From Haliclystus octoradiatus (lineage: Eukaryota; Cnidaria; Staurozoa; Stauromedusae; Haliclystidae): 64,000 bases of DNA. Under the pieces are notes generated by a model. The model searched no databases, was not told the origin of the DNA, and saw only the letters and a program-made list of their open reading frames with translations. The stretch is from assembly GCA_916610825.1 (NCBI GenBank), contig OU744450.1, positions 18,592,814 to 18,656,813 of the forward strand, read 5' to 3'. Below are positions 44,241 to 59,200 of this stretch, piece after piece (positions within the stretch are counted from its first letter, which is position 1; the number at the start of each line of letters is the position of its first letter). The position numbers and the translations under genes are program-made.

Positions 44241-47200
44241 TTAAACAGCCAACAAGGGCCTACTAGCATCTTCATTAAGCGATGTAATAGAACGAGAAGG
44301 ACCACGGGTCAAACTAATATCACGGCTACGTTTTCTACGACGTCGTCGAATAGCCTCAAGTTCTTCCTGACTTGGTTCAGGGGGTAAGTCCTCATCTCGA
44401 AATGACCAATTACGATGGTATTTACCAGGTAAGAAAGGTACTCTGGCTATGTAATGTACCCATGTTTGCATACGATGCCATAGCATAGCAAAAAACTGCA
44501 TTATTAATACAATAGCATAAATAAATAGGAAGGCAACGCTTGTAAATGCAGTGTTCAAAACCTCTAGCTTTTTACCCTGGCTCATAACAGCAATCATAAA
44601 TGTCAACCATAAGATATTTGAAATGGCTAAAATGAGTAAGGCAGAATCACGCAGTTCACCTAATTTCTCTTTCAATTCTTTGCTTTGCGAGAAGGCAGCT
44701 TGTTCTGGTAATAAACATAATTCACGTAAATCAACCCAAAATGAATATTCGTCACCATCGTCACCATTGTCTTTACTCATATCCAATAAGAGAGCCTTTT
44801 CAATGTCCTTTCTTGCTTCACGAATCAATCGTTGAGCTAAAAGAAAGAAATATGAAACCTAGAGGCTGGTTGCAATGATAGCAGAAAGGGCACATTTATC
44901 ATAATGAGGCTGGAACAATTTTGCTCTATGGTACTTGTTGTACATACAAAACCTGTGAGAAGTTCATTTTTCTAGTTTTGAACAGTTGCAGTTTGTTTAC
45001 TGAGAATCAAGAAAACAATTCAAAAATAAAAAAACATAGACATAGTTTAAGCCGTTAAAATAACAAAATCGCTATCATTGAGGTAGCGTATAATAAAAAC
45101 AGTTTCCCCTGGGGTGTGAAGAATTGGCACGGTTACAAATCGGATGCATTCTTAGACATCCGGGCAAAAGTGTGTGCTCAATTTCGTATGTCCATCAGAT
45201 ACCAAATTTGAGACCCAATTGGGCAGATCAAAATCCCCAGTCACAATCATCGTACTACTCAGCATCGAATCTTAATTGATTAAACTGAACACAGGAAAAA
45301 TTCCGTTAAAAAATCTCATTTTAAGACTAGGCAATGTCTGTCTCCGATTACCTGCAGTTGGGTATTGTAACTTTTGAACGGCTTGAGTTAATTTACGTAG
45401 ATGACCAACTTTGTTGATGTTGAATAACTGTTTGAATGATTTAGGATCCATGAATTTTAAATCCGCAAGGTCTTTTGGCTCCGCATACGAATTTTCACGG
45501 AATTTATCCCAGTATTCATCTAACCCAAGTTCAATCAACCATTCCTCAACGTTTTCCTAGAAAAATACAAGCCAGCATAATCCTTATTACTTTCGAATGA
45601 AGACGTAAATATTCTGAAATAAAAACAGGTCTGTCACAGACTTCGATCTTGTTGCAAATAAAAATATATATATTTTATGCAATTAGAAAAATTGCATTAA
45701 TAACGTCAACATATACTGTCTAATCAGCATGAGTTTCAGTAACTTATGATTTGATTAAAAACCACCAAATCTTTTCTCAAGAATTGGAGAAACAGAGCTG
45801 CTTGAAGATCTTGATTTCAACAGATCACACTATTAATGGTTTCAATTTAAATATTATTATTAAAACTTAATAATACGGCATTTTCTTCTGTTCTGGATAC
45901 TTATTGTCAAGTTACGTACCGGTACTTTCTGCTCTAATTCTTCAGCAGGTAGACTTTCAATTTCAGATAATAACTTTTTGCGATGACCTCGATTTTCAAT
46001 ACCAATGTCTAATAATTCCTATTTAACACGAGAATAGACAAAGAAACAATAAATGATATAGTCTATATACACAAGTGATCTAGTATAGCTGTGAATATAA
46101 TTTAATTCGATCAATCAATCAATCAATCAATCAATTCATCATGGATTATGATGAGAATTACTGGATAGATATCATTTGCAAAAAATATACTAAAAAATGA
46201 ACAGCTTGCATTGATTTTGCAAAAATTCATGGCTTGCTCACAATGAACATGATTATAAAAGACGCGGTGAGTCACACATTTGACATCATGTTTGAGGAAA
46301 GGACACTAGGTAGGCTGGAAGTATTGTGGTAGATAAAAGTAAATAAAAAATCAGAAACATTCAATCAGAAATCTGATAAGCAATTTTTCATGAACTGTTT
46401 TCACAGGGGAAGTGGGAAATGCAGCTTATGATAACCTTATGCAAATGTGAATATTCATTTTTAGTGACAAGCACTACATGAACGTGAAATGGTATGTGCA
46501 TACTTAAGAATAACTTTTCTCATTAAACAGATTAATAAAGATAGAAGAATGTAGCCTACATATGAAATGTTTGTAAAAGTCAACTTCATGGTGAGTACGT
46601 CATTGATCATGAAGTGTTTATGAACATTTCTTTAAATCATAAAGAAAGAGAGCTTCAGAAAAACAAATTTCATAAAAACTTGTGTCAATTCACATTCATG
46701 AACAAGCACATTACTCTGGTGAAGTCCCCTGTGAAAAAACAACCATGAGTTCATGAACGTGACATTGCCCAATTGTTGTTTATGAACGTTTCACAACAGT
46801 TTCAATTAAATGCTCATAAAATGTTCATGAAAATTTGTGAAATTTATGTTCATGAACTGTTCAGGGACCCACAAGAGAATGTTCATGTACTGGTAAAAAT
46901 CTTTGAAAATATTTTTGTTCAGTTTTATGTTGTTTTGAACATGGTTGTTCATGAACATTAAATGGGCCGATTTTTTATGAACTTCGTTCATGAACCTTCA
47001 GGAGTTCATGAAATTACAGAAAAATTATTATTTGCAAAATTTCATGAATCGTTCATGAACAGATCATGCACCGCTCATGAATATTTCACAAATAGTTCAT
47101 GAACTCAAGTTCATGAACTAGATTTATGAAAATGGGGCCATTGAAGTTCACAAAATGTGTTCATGAATTGGTCATCATGAACTATTCAGCAGCTGCAAGT

Positions 47201-50200
47201 GACTTGGTCTACTTGAAATTATTCATTGTTCTTAAAATGTTCCATAGAATACTCAATATTGAACAAACTCGCAAAAGGTAAAGGTAAACTTTATCCTTGC
47301 TTTTAAACAATGAACAGGATGTAATTTCAACATGATAAATTCAAAATAAAGAGAAAATAAGTAACAACAAAAATATTTTGAAACTATCAACCTTTTGAAT
47401 GTTTTCAATTGTGGCGCTTGTCTTGCTTTACAACCAACATAATGCTTACCTTTTCTCTCATCCCAGCAATGAAACTGACATTGTCATAACCTTGAACTTT
47501 GAAATGAGGTACATACATCTGAATATATAAAAATTAGAAAATCATCAGTTCACATAAGAAATTTTTAAACAAACATCTCAATAGTGCTCCAATATAAGTA
47601 ATGTCTGTGTTAAAGTACAGTAGATTAGAGCCCTTTTACAGATTAGACCATCACAAAATGTTTCACGGAATGCAAAACGTAACAAAATTGCAGCAAGAGC
47701 AGACATAAAACACTTTCCCTGCCTTCCAGTTATGGCAGTACAAGATTCGAAAGTACTGAAATACTGTACTACTGACAAATTACTAAAAATTCACTGAAAA
47801 ATGACTGTTTCAGTACCTGTGTACTACTGAAAAACTAATGAGAATTCAGTAGTTTTTCAGTAGTATTTCAGTACTTTTAAACCTCATAGTGTGGACTGTG
47901 TAAAATAGTTGATGAAAGATAAATATTTTGAATCACAAAACTACTGAAAAACTTACAAAACTTAAGATTTTGGAATGGATTGTAAAGGTTTGCATATCCA
48001 ATACAATCAGATTTTGGATCAGACTAACATCGAGAATAATTTTATTGAATTTGCAGTCTTCCCTGTTATCGATACCATTTATTGCTCATTTTGGTCAAAC
48101 TATGTTAGCCAATCTGATGGCACAATTAGCATCAATCATTTTCTATAATAGTCAAATTGTAACATGAAAAACGTTAAAAAGGCTACAAAATATTTTAGAT
48201 ATTTTTGGATCCACAATGAACTTTTTGGGTAATTTTTAATCGCAGAATTTGGATGACCAGATTCCAAATTCTGATCACAGACCATACATACTTGTAGTCT
48301 ATTTTTGAAAAATCAGATCCAACAAACACCTAATTAATTCACGCATATACTAAAAGTCTATTTATAGTGGCTACTTTTGAAAGAGTGAATCAGGAAGGGA
48401 GGACTGATTAGAATAAAGCATCTTAACTTTTAGGAATAAAGTACAGTAACAGGCAAAGGTAAAGGATAACGTTACAATGTTGACATTACAAAATTCAAAT
48501 CGCTAGGAAGTACAGACGTTGGTAACAATTACTCACAGCCTTGGATTATACAAATCGAACAAGAGACATCCTCTTGTGCAATATTAGGATAAAGCTACTT
48601 GCAAATGCAGTGTGTAGATGCCTTTCTCATGATTTTTGTTTAATTTTCTTCATCTTGATTCAATCCAATCTGATTAAAACAAACACTTACCTGGTAGGAA
48701 TGTCCTAACCATTCTTCAATGGTAGTGGCTGAATGTAGTTTTGGTAAATTGGCTGAAAATTTAACTTTCTGCCCAGGAAAACGAAACCCTGTTTTAGAAT
48801 CAGCACCATCAAGCTCATCTGTAAAACAACGTAAATGATAAATGATAGTGAAAGTGTTGCATAATGTATATACATGTTGAAGGGAGAGGATGGATTTAGG
48901 TAACTGGAGAAACTTCAACTAATTATCCAATGTAAAACAACATGCATTATGAACAAAGATAACTGTAGTGATGTTTCATAAACATTGCCAAAGAAAATAG
49001 AATTGATCATATGATGATACTACAGCATGCATGCAATACTTCCAATATCCAGAACAACGCGTTGCTCAAATATTAAAAACTCCATGATACCCCAGCATTT
49101 ACACTTTACAGGGATAAATGCTTTTGCTTGAAATAGCATCACTAACATGTTTTGGATGTTGGATGCCAAGCAAGGCAATCCTGCGAAATGATCATTTATG
49201 AAAGTAAAATAGCACATTTTTCATGAAGGTATGAACAAAAAAGTGTGCCATTTCACATTTCATAAAATTTCATCTAGTCATTAAAATTTTCATTGGAATT
49301 GATCAATGAGTTGTTCATGAAGATCTTGTTGATTGTGTTTGCAGTTCCTGAACTAAAAGAAAAAAGATTTTGGGAAGCTTTAGAGGTGTACCGATGATAA
49401 GGGTTCAATAAAATGGGGAAATTCTGGAACTTAGAGTCCCGGAAGGCTAGCAAAAGTTTAGAAGAGACTGGAAGAAATAGCTGTACTATAGTTTTTATAA
49501 TCAAATTTTATAAATATTATAATTTATAATATTTGAATGACAGTAACCACTAAAATGAAAGGCTGTGAAAACATTTACATTATGTATTTACCTGAAAACT
49601 TTTGTAAGCAAAAATGAGAATCCCGGAAGGAAAATTAGTTTATCAGACCGTGTCAACAATATGTCAATGGAATAAATACCTTGACTTTTCTGTCGCTTAG
49701 TTCCTGGTTTTTTCAAGGCAGATTTCAATGGAGCATCGGAAGATGTAGAACGCTTCATAGGAGGTGAGGATGACCGTTTACCAAAATCTGTTTTATCTTT
49801 ACCACCAAATGAAGGCGACATAGAATGTGCTTTATCACTGTCAGTTTCAGATGAATGGCTAGCATCGTCATCAGAGGAAAAATCAACTGGAGACTGCAAA
49901 AGGAATAAAAAAGAGGTCCTCAAACGATTTGCAAACAACTGATGATACAAGGAACGAATATATATTTCAATCAAATAATTATAGCAACGAAGGTTCATGG
50001 AAATTGAGGCCATTTGACGTTCATAAACTGTTCATGAACTCCTGAATTGGTTTTTGAAGGCGTGGACATAATTATATGATCTTGATGACACCCCATAAGC
50101 ACTGATGCTTGAATATTTGGGAAATATGCTAATTTATACTTGATGCAGGATGCTGTATAGATTACATGTTAATTTTAATATCTCATGATTTATAATTACA

Positions 50201-53200
50201 TGATGATTGGTTGTGGGAGTGGCTATTTGCATGGAAGAAAAGGATAGAAAGATCAGAGAGAGAAATTGATAATACGAATATGGGACAATTGAGTAGAGAA
50301 GCTGTACTTATGATACTTAGTGATTAAGAGGTTAATTTGAACATTTAATGTTTAACAATTGATCTGTGAGCAAAAATAGCATTGAATAAGCAATGTTTCA
50401 TGATGTTTGAGCCTTGAGAAATTAATGTTTTGATGTATCGATGTTGAATGAAGAGTAGCAGTTGTTCCAGAGAGTAGGAAACACATATGCCTACATACAT
50501 TTAATGTTTTGATGTTCATACCAGGAACTCAAGTATTAGATTGAATCTCAAATTTCTGGGATAGGACTGAGTTATGATAGCAACAAGAGAATGTGTTCAT
50601 AATTGAACAAATATTTGAATAACTCAACCTTCCCATGCAGAGAGACTCACTGTATGGATTGACCTTGAAGTCTCACCTTTGACAGAGTGTATCTCAGATG
50701 TGATATCAAACAGGCATTGAATTATGATCACAATAATAAAGAAAATATTGATAACTATTGCGTTTTGAAGATAAAAATTAACAAGAAAATCATACCGATG
50801 AATCACTTTGCTGTACAACAATAGATTCATCAAATTTCTGTTCAGCCTTGGTAGGGTTTCTAAGCTCAGGTGGGATGCAGCACCAAAAGAATCTCTTGAA
50901 ACAGCTAGCCATTGCACTAATGAAATCTTCATCTTCTTTTGGAGCCCCTTTTATCTCTCGTGTTCCTTTGACAAGAAAATTGATACACTTATTTACTTCA
51001 TACTTATAGACCAAACACAATCACAAATAAATCAGACTACATCCTATTGTTGACAGTTAACTTCTGCAGAAATAATTTGACATGACAAAATTTGAAAAGC
51101 GTATGCATAATTGTATTGTAGCAAAAATTATTCAATCAATCTGATTGGTTTAGAGTTATGACGCCAAATCACCATATCAATGCAAAACAAAACTACCCCT
51201 GCAAAAACAGTTCAGGAGTTCATGAACAGTTCATGAATGTTAAATGGCCCCCAAACTTTCATGAACTGTCTTGTCACAGGGGTAGGTTCTAAAACTCAAT
51301 CAATCTAACAATTCAAACTTAATATCACACAAATGAGAATTTCCAATTTGATAAGGTACTTTCTAAATCATTAACTTATGAATAAGATGGTCATGTAAAT
51401 TTGAAATTGTTTATAAAATTGTGCTAGTTATTATACAAAGCAACTAGCGCAAAGTTTTCTATGAGCTATTGATATTTGGCACACTTGAGACATTTCAGGA
51501 AAAAACTCCAAGGCGAAAATCGCTTGGAGCGGAGGCTTGTGATTTTCTGATGCCTTCTCATGTTTTCTTTATGTGCGCCAAATATCAATTGCTCATAGGA
51601 AACTATTTGAAAATGTTTATAAAATTGTGCTACTTATTATACAAAGCAACTGGCGCAAAGTTTTCTATGAGCTATTGATATTTGGCACACTTGAGACATT
51701 TCCAAGGCTAAAATCGCTTGGAGCAGAGGCTTGTGATTTTCTGATGCCTTCTCGTGTTTTCTTTATGTGCGCCAAACATCAATTGCTCATAGGAAACTAT
51801 TATCTCATAGCTCATATGTAATAATTATGCTTACTATGAAAACAAAACTGATAAGTTATGCATGTTTCTTGTTAAAATAATAATTACAGTCAAACCTGTT
51901 ATAATGGTCACCTCTATACAGCAGCCACATGTCTATAGTGGTCACTCTTAGTATTTAATGACATTAAAAAATTAATGTTATCCTGAGAATAAAATGTGAA
52001 TTTGAACAACAAAAAGGTTAATTTGCCGTCTGTTAGTATATTGCTTTGAACAGTTGAATATTTATAATTCTGCTCTGGAAGTAGCCTGCGTCACGACCCA
52101 ATTTATTTACGTTAGAATATGTAACCAATATTATGTCTGTGTAATAACTGCACTATTGTTCTGTCCAGCACGTGATTTCCTATCCAGAGATCTCTCAAGG
52201 TAGTACGATAAGCCTGTCTTGCTTTGATATTTTGTGTTTCAGTGGTAGTTTCCTTGAAAGGTAGTGTGAGAAAACCTTGCATATGGTAAATGATTTACCA
52301 CCCATACACGTCATGGGAAAGAACAAAATAAAGCATTACACAGACACTATTATTTTATAAATGGAATGGGTCTGTGACACAGGCAGGCTACTCTGGGTTT
52401 TGAGCAATGCTTGATCCATAGGAATGTTAATCAAACATATCTATACATTACAGAGATTTCTGATGTTATAAATCAAATATGAAATATGTAACACTTGTCC
52501 ATGGATTACAATTCCATCTACACACTCTTCAGTTTCGGAGATACTCCTGAAAGGTATCTGCAGGGTTCAGAGAAACATTTGAGTAGTTTTACTGACATAA
52601 AACGTAAAATCAAAATTTATTTTTCATATTTTTCTAATTATTTTAGCTTTATATCCAGTATTTTGCCTTTTCCTTCTGAATTTTGCTAGCCTTCCGCAAA
52701 CTAGGTTTCCAAGTTTCCAGTCTTTGTTGGACCCTGGGTATCTGAAATTTCCACAGTGGCTCGGGATTTTCTAATATCATTGTTTTAGAGTTGTCGTTAA
52801 TATCTTACCCCATGAGCTATCTGTTAAATTTGCCACTGAAAATATTGTAAGAAATAGATAACCAGAAGGTAGACATAGCAAATATAGAAATCCATGAATA
52901 AGGTATAAGAATTCAAAGCCATGGAGTAAACCAGTAATTAAGAATATACCAATCATGATGAATAGATACCAACTAGTTGGTAAAAATAATGTTTCTACTT
53001 GAGTTGGTGGCGTGGTTGAAGGTGGTATGGTGGTATTAGGATGGGACGGTGTAGTAGGTAATAAGCCACCTGCATAATAATCTTTATATGCAATGTAATG
53101 ATGGATGTCTTCAGCAGTCTGGAACAAATACATTAGTTTGTTTGTTATAATATTTATATAGTAACAAGAGAATTCAGTCTGGTTGCAACTTAAGGGTGCT

Positions 53201-56200
53201 GGAAATGTTCAAAGCATACGAAAGAAGTAACCAGCATCAAAGACATAGCGCCAAAGCCACAAGGGCAGAGGGGGCGGGTAAGTCCCTGTCCTCGCAGTGA
53301 GAGTGCAGTTTTTTGCTGCATGCTCCAGTCGCTCAATTTTTGTTCTGGTAGCCCCTAATCAAAGAACCAATTCATTCACAAGAGAATAAAGTCTGTGCAA
53401 TACGCTATGCCGTTCTGTTCAGTAATGTGCCAGAGGGTGATAAATAATTATGTAATTCTGCAGATTTTTGCAATTAGTCTGGTCTGTCTCGATAAATAAC
53501 CAGTTTGTTTGTCCAAATTGGTATTTCATACACTTCTAATTCGAGGAAGATTTTTAAGGCACAGAAAAATGAAAATAATTGTAGAATTAAACCAACAATA
53601 ATTAACAACATACCTGTAGAATTAAACCAACAATTGTCACAGCCATGACAAGTGAAAAGGCAAATGTTAGCAGTTTGGCTGTTTTCAATTGAAAATCTTG
53701 TGGTGTTTTCAAACAGATAATTGCAAATAAGAAAACTACTACCATCTCAACAATTAAAACAGCAACCATGTTAACTGTGTAAGGATAGGCATATTGTAAA
53801 CCACCGGCAATAATCAGAATAACAGTTGAGGGTCTACAAGGAATAAATAGTTCATCATAAATGAGGACATAATCAAGTTGGTGCCACACACACTAAGAAA
53901 TATAAAATCAAAATCGATTTAATAATTGCTGTTAGCATCTGAATGTCATATGATATCAATTCTTTAACATATCATTCAGCATTAAAATGAGCTGCAGTGA
54001 AATTCAAAATTACAGATTTACTCAAGTATAGTATGAGGTCAATGTCCAAGTAGCTATCCATTTTATAGATGCTTTGTTGTAACTGTAATTATAAAAAAAG
54101 CTAGCTAGGCATACTTGAACAATTAAACATGTTTGTTTTTAGTGGCGGTATCATACAAAAGCCTCTTATACAAAAGCCATTAGTCTCTTGAATAAACCCT
54201 GCATATAAAGGACACCTGTCTGTAGTGGTCAGTTTGTCTAGATTTTTCATGTGAATGTCATATTCCAATGTTGATGCAGAATAACCCTTAACTGAGCCTA
54301 AACTGCTTGATTGTGATATGCCTACCTAGTGTGTGTGAATGGGTGTACAGTAATAAGATGGGTGGTGTTCGGGAAAATTTAGACTGAAGAAAGGAATCAA
54401 CAGACAACAAGAAAATGGCAAATAATCTTACCCAATGATACTTGACACCATCAAAATGACTTGATACACAATAAAAAAGAAACCAATAATATCATTGTTT
54501 TCTCTGATTTTCTTTGATTCACTGATAACAAGAACTTGATTAGCAAGTGTTGATGGTGTCCAACGTCTTCTTTGTTTGAAAAATTCATCAAATGTATCTG
54601 GACAATATGTATAATTTTGAGCAGCAGCACAGAACTCAAGACGCCAACCAGCTTCTACCATCAATGTGCACAGCCAACGATCTTCACCTATAGTTAAGTA
54701 CAGCATACACAAATTAATATTATAGAGTATTAGCAATGAGTCACATGCGTTGCTGTGTTAATTTATATAACAGAGGCAAACAAAACAAATGAATCAACCA
54801 AGTTGATGTGTTCTTGGAATATGATATCTGTCTGAACTTCGATATTGAAATGAGAGCAATACAATTAATACAGTTGAAATTGTTTATTTTCAATGTGAAA
54901 TAGAAATAGAAATAAAAAAATTGAAGCCTGTCCAAACCACGACTGGGAAACAATGATTCTAATGTTAACATATAAAAGAGAGTTGCTTGAAACGTATGTA
55001 CCTTAACAACTCTCCAAATTCTCCATCAAAATGTTGAAAGTAGTATCATTGGAAACAATATGTTTCTATATCCCTTTCTTTCATTTTTTACTCTTTGTAT
55101 CAAAACAAAATATATTTTTCATTTTTACGGCTTTACATCATAATTGCTATTGTTTGCGACTCAGCCCACATTCAACTCAGCAACGCGGGTAACTCATTGC
55201 TAGTAATATATAACTTGAAAACCGACCCTGAGATAACAGGACCACACACATACACCAAACATACAGAGACTTTCGTATTTATAAGTACAATGTAACCCGC
55301 TTAAGTGCAAGTCAAAATTATGGTGAACAATTTTCATTGCAGTTATCCGAATTTGCACTTATCAGAAATTGTTTAACAAAGACATGACTACAAAATAGTC
55401 AATAAAGGTTTAAAGTCAGGTTGAATATATGGGGATTTCACTTATGTGAATTGTACTTTAGCGGGTTCCACTGTATAGGTAATAATTAACAATGTATTAT
55501 TGAATAAGATATTGTTTCTTTAATTATGCAACTACCAAATGTATTTTACAGCTTGGGTGTGTGTGTTTCATCAGGCAGATATAAGTTCATAAAGACGTTA
55601 GTACTTTGGAAAATGTTTAGAATGTTCCAATAACTGCTGATGTTATGAATCTACTTCTGAGAGGAATACGACAACGAGGGAAATTCAATTTACTAGTCTA
55701 CTTAATTATAAAGGAATTTTGTTCTTTTTTCTGATACAATATAGCAGAGCTCAAGTAGAGTGTGTATTTGTTGACTGGTGACCTTCCTGGAGCTAAAATG
55801 CACGTGATCAATAGACTTTAAAATCTTGATCATGTGAATCAATTTTAGATCTGACCCACATTAATCATATTGAATACATCACAAAGTTATTTTACTGACC
55901 CATATCTTTTGTTAAGAAATCCATGGCACAAGTTACACCAGATGCATACAATGGTAAAATATCTTTAATTGCTCTAGCACGATAAACACTGAAGCAGCCA
56001 GGAGAACACAGTACAGTTCCAAAGATATCTTCTGCAACCTACAATAAAACCATAAAAATAACATTTTACAATTATCGATGCACTAGAATATAAAAATATT
56101 GAGACCAATATATGCTTTGATATGAGAAAATTTAAATAAGTTGTAGATTCTATTAATTTACTCAGGTTGAGTAACGATGTAAGGGTTGTTCAAAGAGAAC

Positions 56201-59200
56201 AAAATTCTTACGTCTAATTCTAAATTAAGCTGAAATGAGTCATACTCAAATGTAAGGTACCCAGTCTTAACCTTCAGACGTGACATGGTCCATATTCTTT
56301 GTTTACAATAACGTCCAGTCGCAAAAAAGATTCGTTCTTTGATTCGTTCGTTCATTCGTAAATTGATTACTCGGGGAGGTGATTGCATCAATCAGATATT
56401 GATCATAAGTTTTATAACTTGACCAAATACGCACTGGAAGTTGATTGAGTGAAAATTCGAAAACAAGTGAATGAAATTACTATGAAATGTTAAATAGACC
56501 AATGCATTACAAATTAACTTGAATAAACTTTTAATATAGAGATTTGATAGAAGAGATTTCACAAGACCTAGTATTAAACAGATCGTTTATACATCATTTA
56601 CTCATTGTAAGTTTACCAAACTTTACTTGTCCTTCACTGGAATGAACGCGTAAAATTTCGAAAATTGACGAAAACAAAACACTAATGTTATTGCTCTTGA
56701 GAGTTATTCATGTTTTAAAATTAATATTTACATCAATATAAACTGTCGTTTTTGATCTTTTAAGTAACGAAGTGAATGAACTATAGCTGTTATTAAACCT
56801 GGACGTTTTCGCAACTGGACGTTATGATATTCGGTAGGGCGTTCTCGGAAATGGATGACATCAACACTGGACGATACTACTGGTAACCAAATGTAAACGC
56901 ACAAACCACAAAGTGAAGTCAAAATTAATAAAAAAAAACAATGTAGGAGGAGTGAGTCTCGACCGGCATCCAATATTTCCTGTACTAATTGTTCAAGTCA
57001 AACTTTTGAGCTTCTATTTATATTGCATTATCAATTCTATAATGATATATACAATCACATGACAATACACAATGGTATATAATGTTTGCAACTTTGAATA
57101 GTAACAGTTTTAATTACAAGACATTTCCTAGGAGCATTATTCATATTTTTGATGTTAGCGTCCACTGAAGATGCAAATTTGAAAGTTTATTAGTATTGAT
57201 ATGGCGATAATTATGTACTACGGTATATTAGTATTATTGTTTAACTTGGAGAACAGTAACAGCTTACCAACTAAGAAAATGTTTAATTCTTCATTTCTTA
57301 GGAGCATTTTGCTGCGTAACTATGTTTGTTGACGTTCAGAACGCCAGAATTCAAAACAATCTATTTTTTTCTATTGATATCTAGTTTTCTAGTTGCAAAA
57401 GTGCTGCAAATACAAAGGTACATTTTTATTGATATAGTAAAAATAATAGTAATTTAGCAAAATGAGCCTGGTGGATTGATACAAACTTGTATTATTTTTT
57501 CGATAAGCAATTTAGGTGTTGGCTTTGTGCCGTTTTTGTGAACATTTCGAAAAATTAGTTCCGTCGCGCCAAAAACAATGCTCAACTAGACTTTCTGAGA
57601 GATATTTTATGTAGGCTTTAAATTGAATCTTTCCCTTTGAGAATCTTTGAATCAACTATCAAAGTGGTAATTATTTATATTTAACTAAAGGAGTACTCCT
57701 AAACTCTTAAAAACCAATTCATGGGTTCATGACCAGTAATCTGTTGACATAAATAACATTTGAACCTTCAATGAACAAATCATGCAAATAGAGCAATTAA
57801 GATATATAGATTGCATTTCACAGGGAGAGGCATTCAAGCGAACCTTCAAAAGCCAATGGCCAACAGCATAATCAAATATTTGATACCAAACCATTGGTCC
57901 AGAGCCAATCGGATGTGTGCGACCACATACAGCACCAACACGAGGATTACGACACATGAAATCCATCAGTGCTGTCACGTCATTTGGTGTGAACTTGACA
58001 TCAGCATCAGTTGTCAAAATGTATGTAGAGTCTAGTTTTGCTGTTGAGGAAATCAATCAAATTCAGGGATACTATCACACATGATCGACAAGCGCAATCA
58101 GGGTAAGCGCAACAAGCGCAATCCTAGAGGCATTTCAACATTTGTTTGAATTTTTGCTGCTGAAGTTTGACCAATAAATCAAAAAATGAAAATAGCAAAA
58201 CAGTAATTAATTAGCAATTGTTACTTGATTTTCCAAATCTAATCGAAAATCTAATTGAACAAGTTACAAGCAGATGCTACAAAAAAGTTGTGATTTCAAG
58301 AAACGTTGTTACTTCTGTAATTGTTAGAAACATTACTGCGCTGCTGTATAAATCACAAGGTCAGATTTAGTACTTCACTGCTATGTTTACATGCTTTAAG
58401 ATTGTTATACTTCCAGCTAGGATGTGTGACACAGCTATATATGTGGTATACTCTGGTTTTATTCTGTTGAAATTTGAGCATTTAAAAAATTACATTTTAT
58501 GCTTTGCCTAAGTTTCTGTTGGGTAAATACAACAAATGCTATTATCATTTAGTCCGCTGTGCTAGTTCCAACTATTCACAGAAAAGGAAGATATATTCAA
58601 ACCTGGAATGGTAGATTCCAGAATGTTAGAGCATTTTATTCCAAAGAAATTGATATTTTTAACCTTCATTAATTTTTCATAATAGAGTGCTGTGCTATCA
58701 AAATATTTGATGTATATATACAATGGTAACTCCCTTGACCCTTCCGCTATGAAAAAAATTCAACAGTTCATGAACATTTGGAAAATTCCATGTTCATGAT
58801 CTCATGAACTTTTTTCATAGGGGATATTGCTAGAAGCTCATTTAATTTCCTTAGTATCATTTGGACTTCAGTGTATGTTTAAAAATTTTCCTGATTCATT
58901 CAGAGAAGTAGCTGAAAAAGTAAGTGTCACTAGCTACGTTTGAAATTTGAATTGAAGGTATATTGTGACCTGAAACCATTAATATTTCTGAAAAGTAACT
59001 TATGCACGACTGCAAGCTAAAAAGTAAACATAACTTTAAACTGGTTCTATTTAAAAGTAACTTTAAAATCCCTAAAACAGCATGTTCTACTAAGCAATTC
59101 TTACATTGATTCTGTTTGAAATCCAAAATATATGACATGTACATGACTTGACTCCAACGTTTCTTGCTTTTCACCTGTTAACAATGAAAAATCATGAATA

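Larger units (their letters stand above)
45352..48818 (-). other. Tandem SAM-domain exons of the chitin synthase
   Basis: SAM1 is split over three exons: TIEEWLGHSYQ (48691-48818), HFKVQGYDNVSFIAGM (47450-47518) and ELLDIGIENRGHRKKLL (45920-46018). The last carries the GHRKK(I/L)L signature of SAM helix 5. SAM2 is one exon: NVEEWLIELGLDEYWDKF ... INKVGHLRKLTQAV (45352-45556). SAM domains normally self-associate into polymers or bind other SAM proteins, so they could cluster the synthase in the membrane. That role is an inference. Confidence 0.88.

Noticed and set aside
46773-46991. Overlapping short frames on both strands rich in Met, His, Phe and Asn
   Set aside because: They are translations of the GTTCATGAAC repeats, which are self-complementary and therefore open on both strands.
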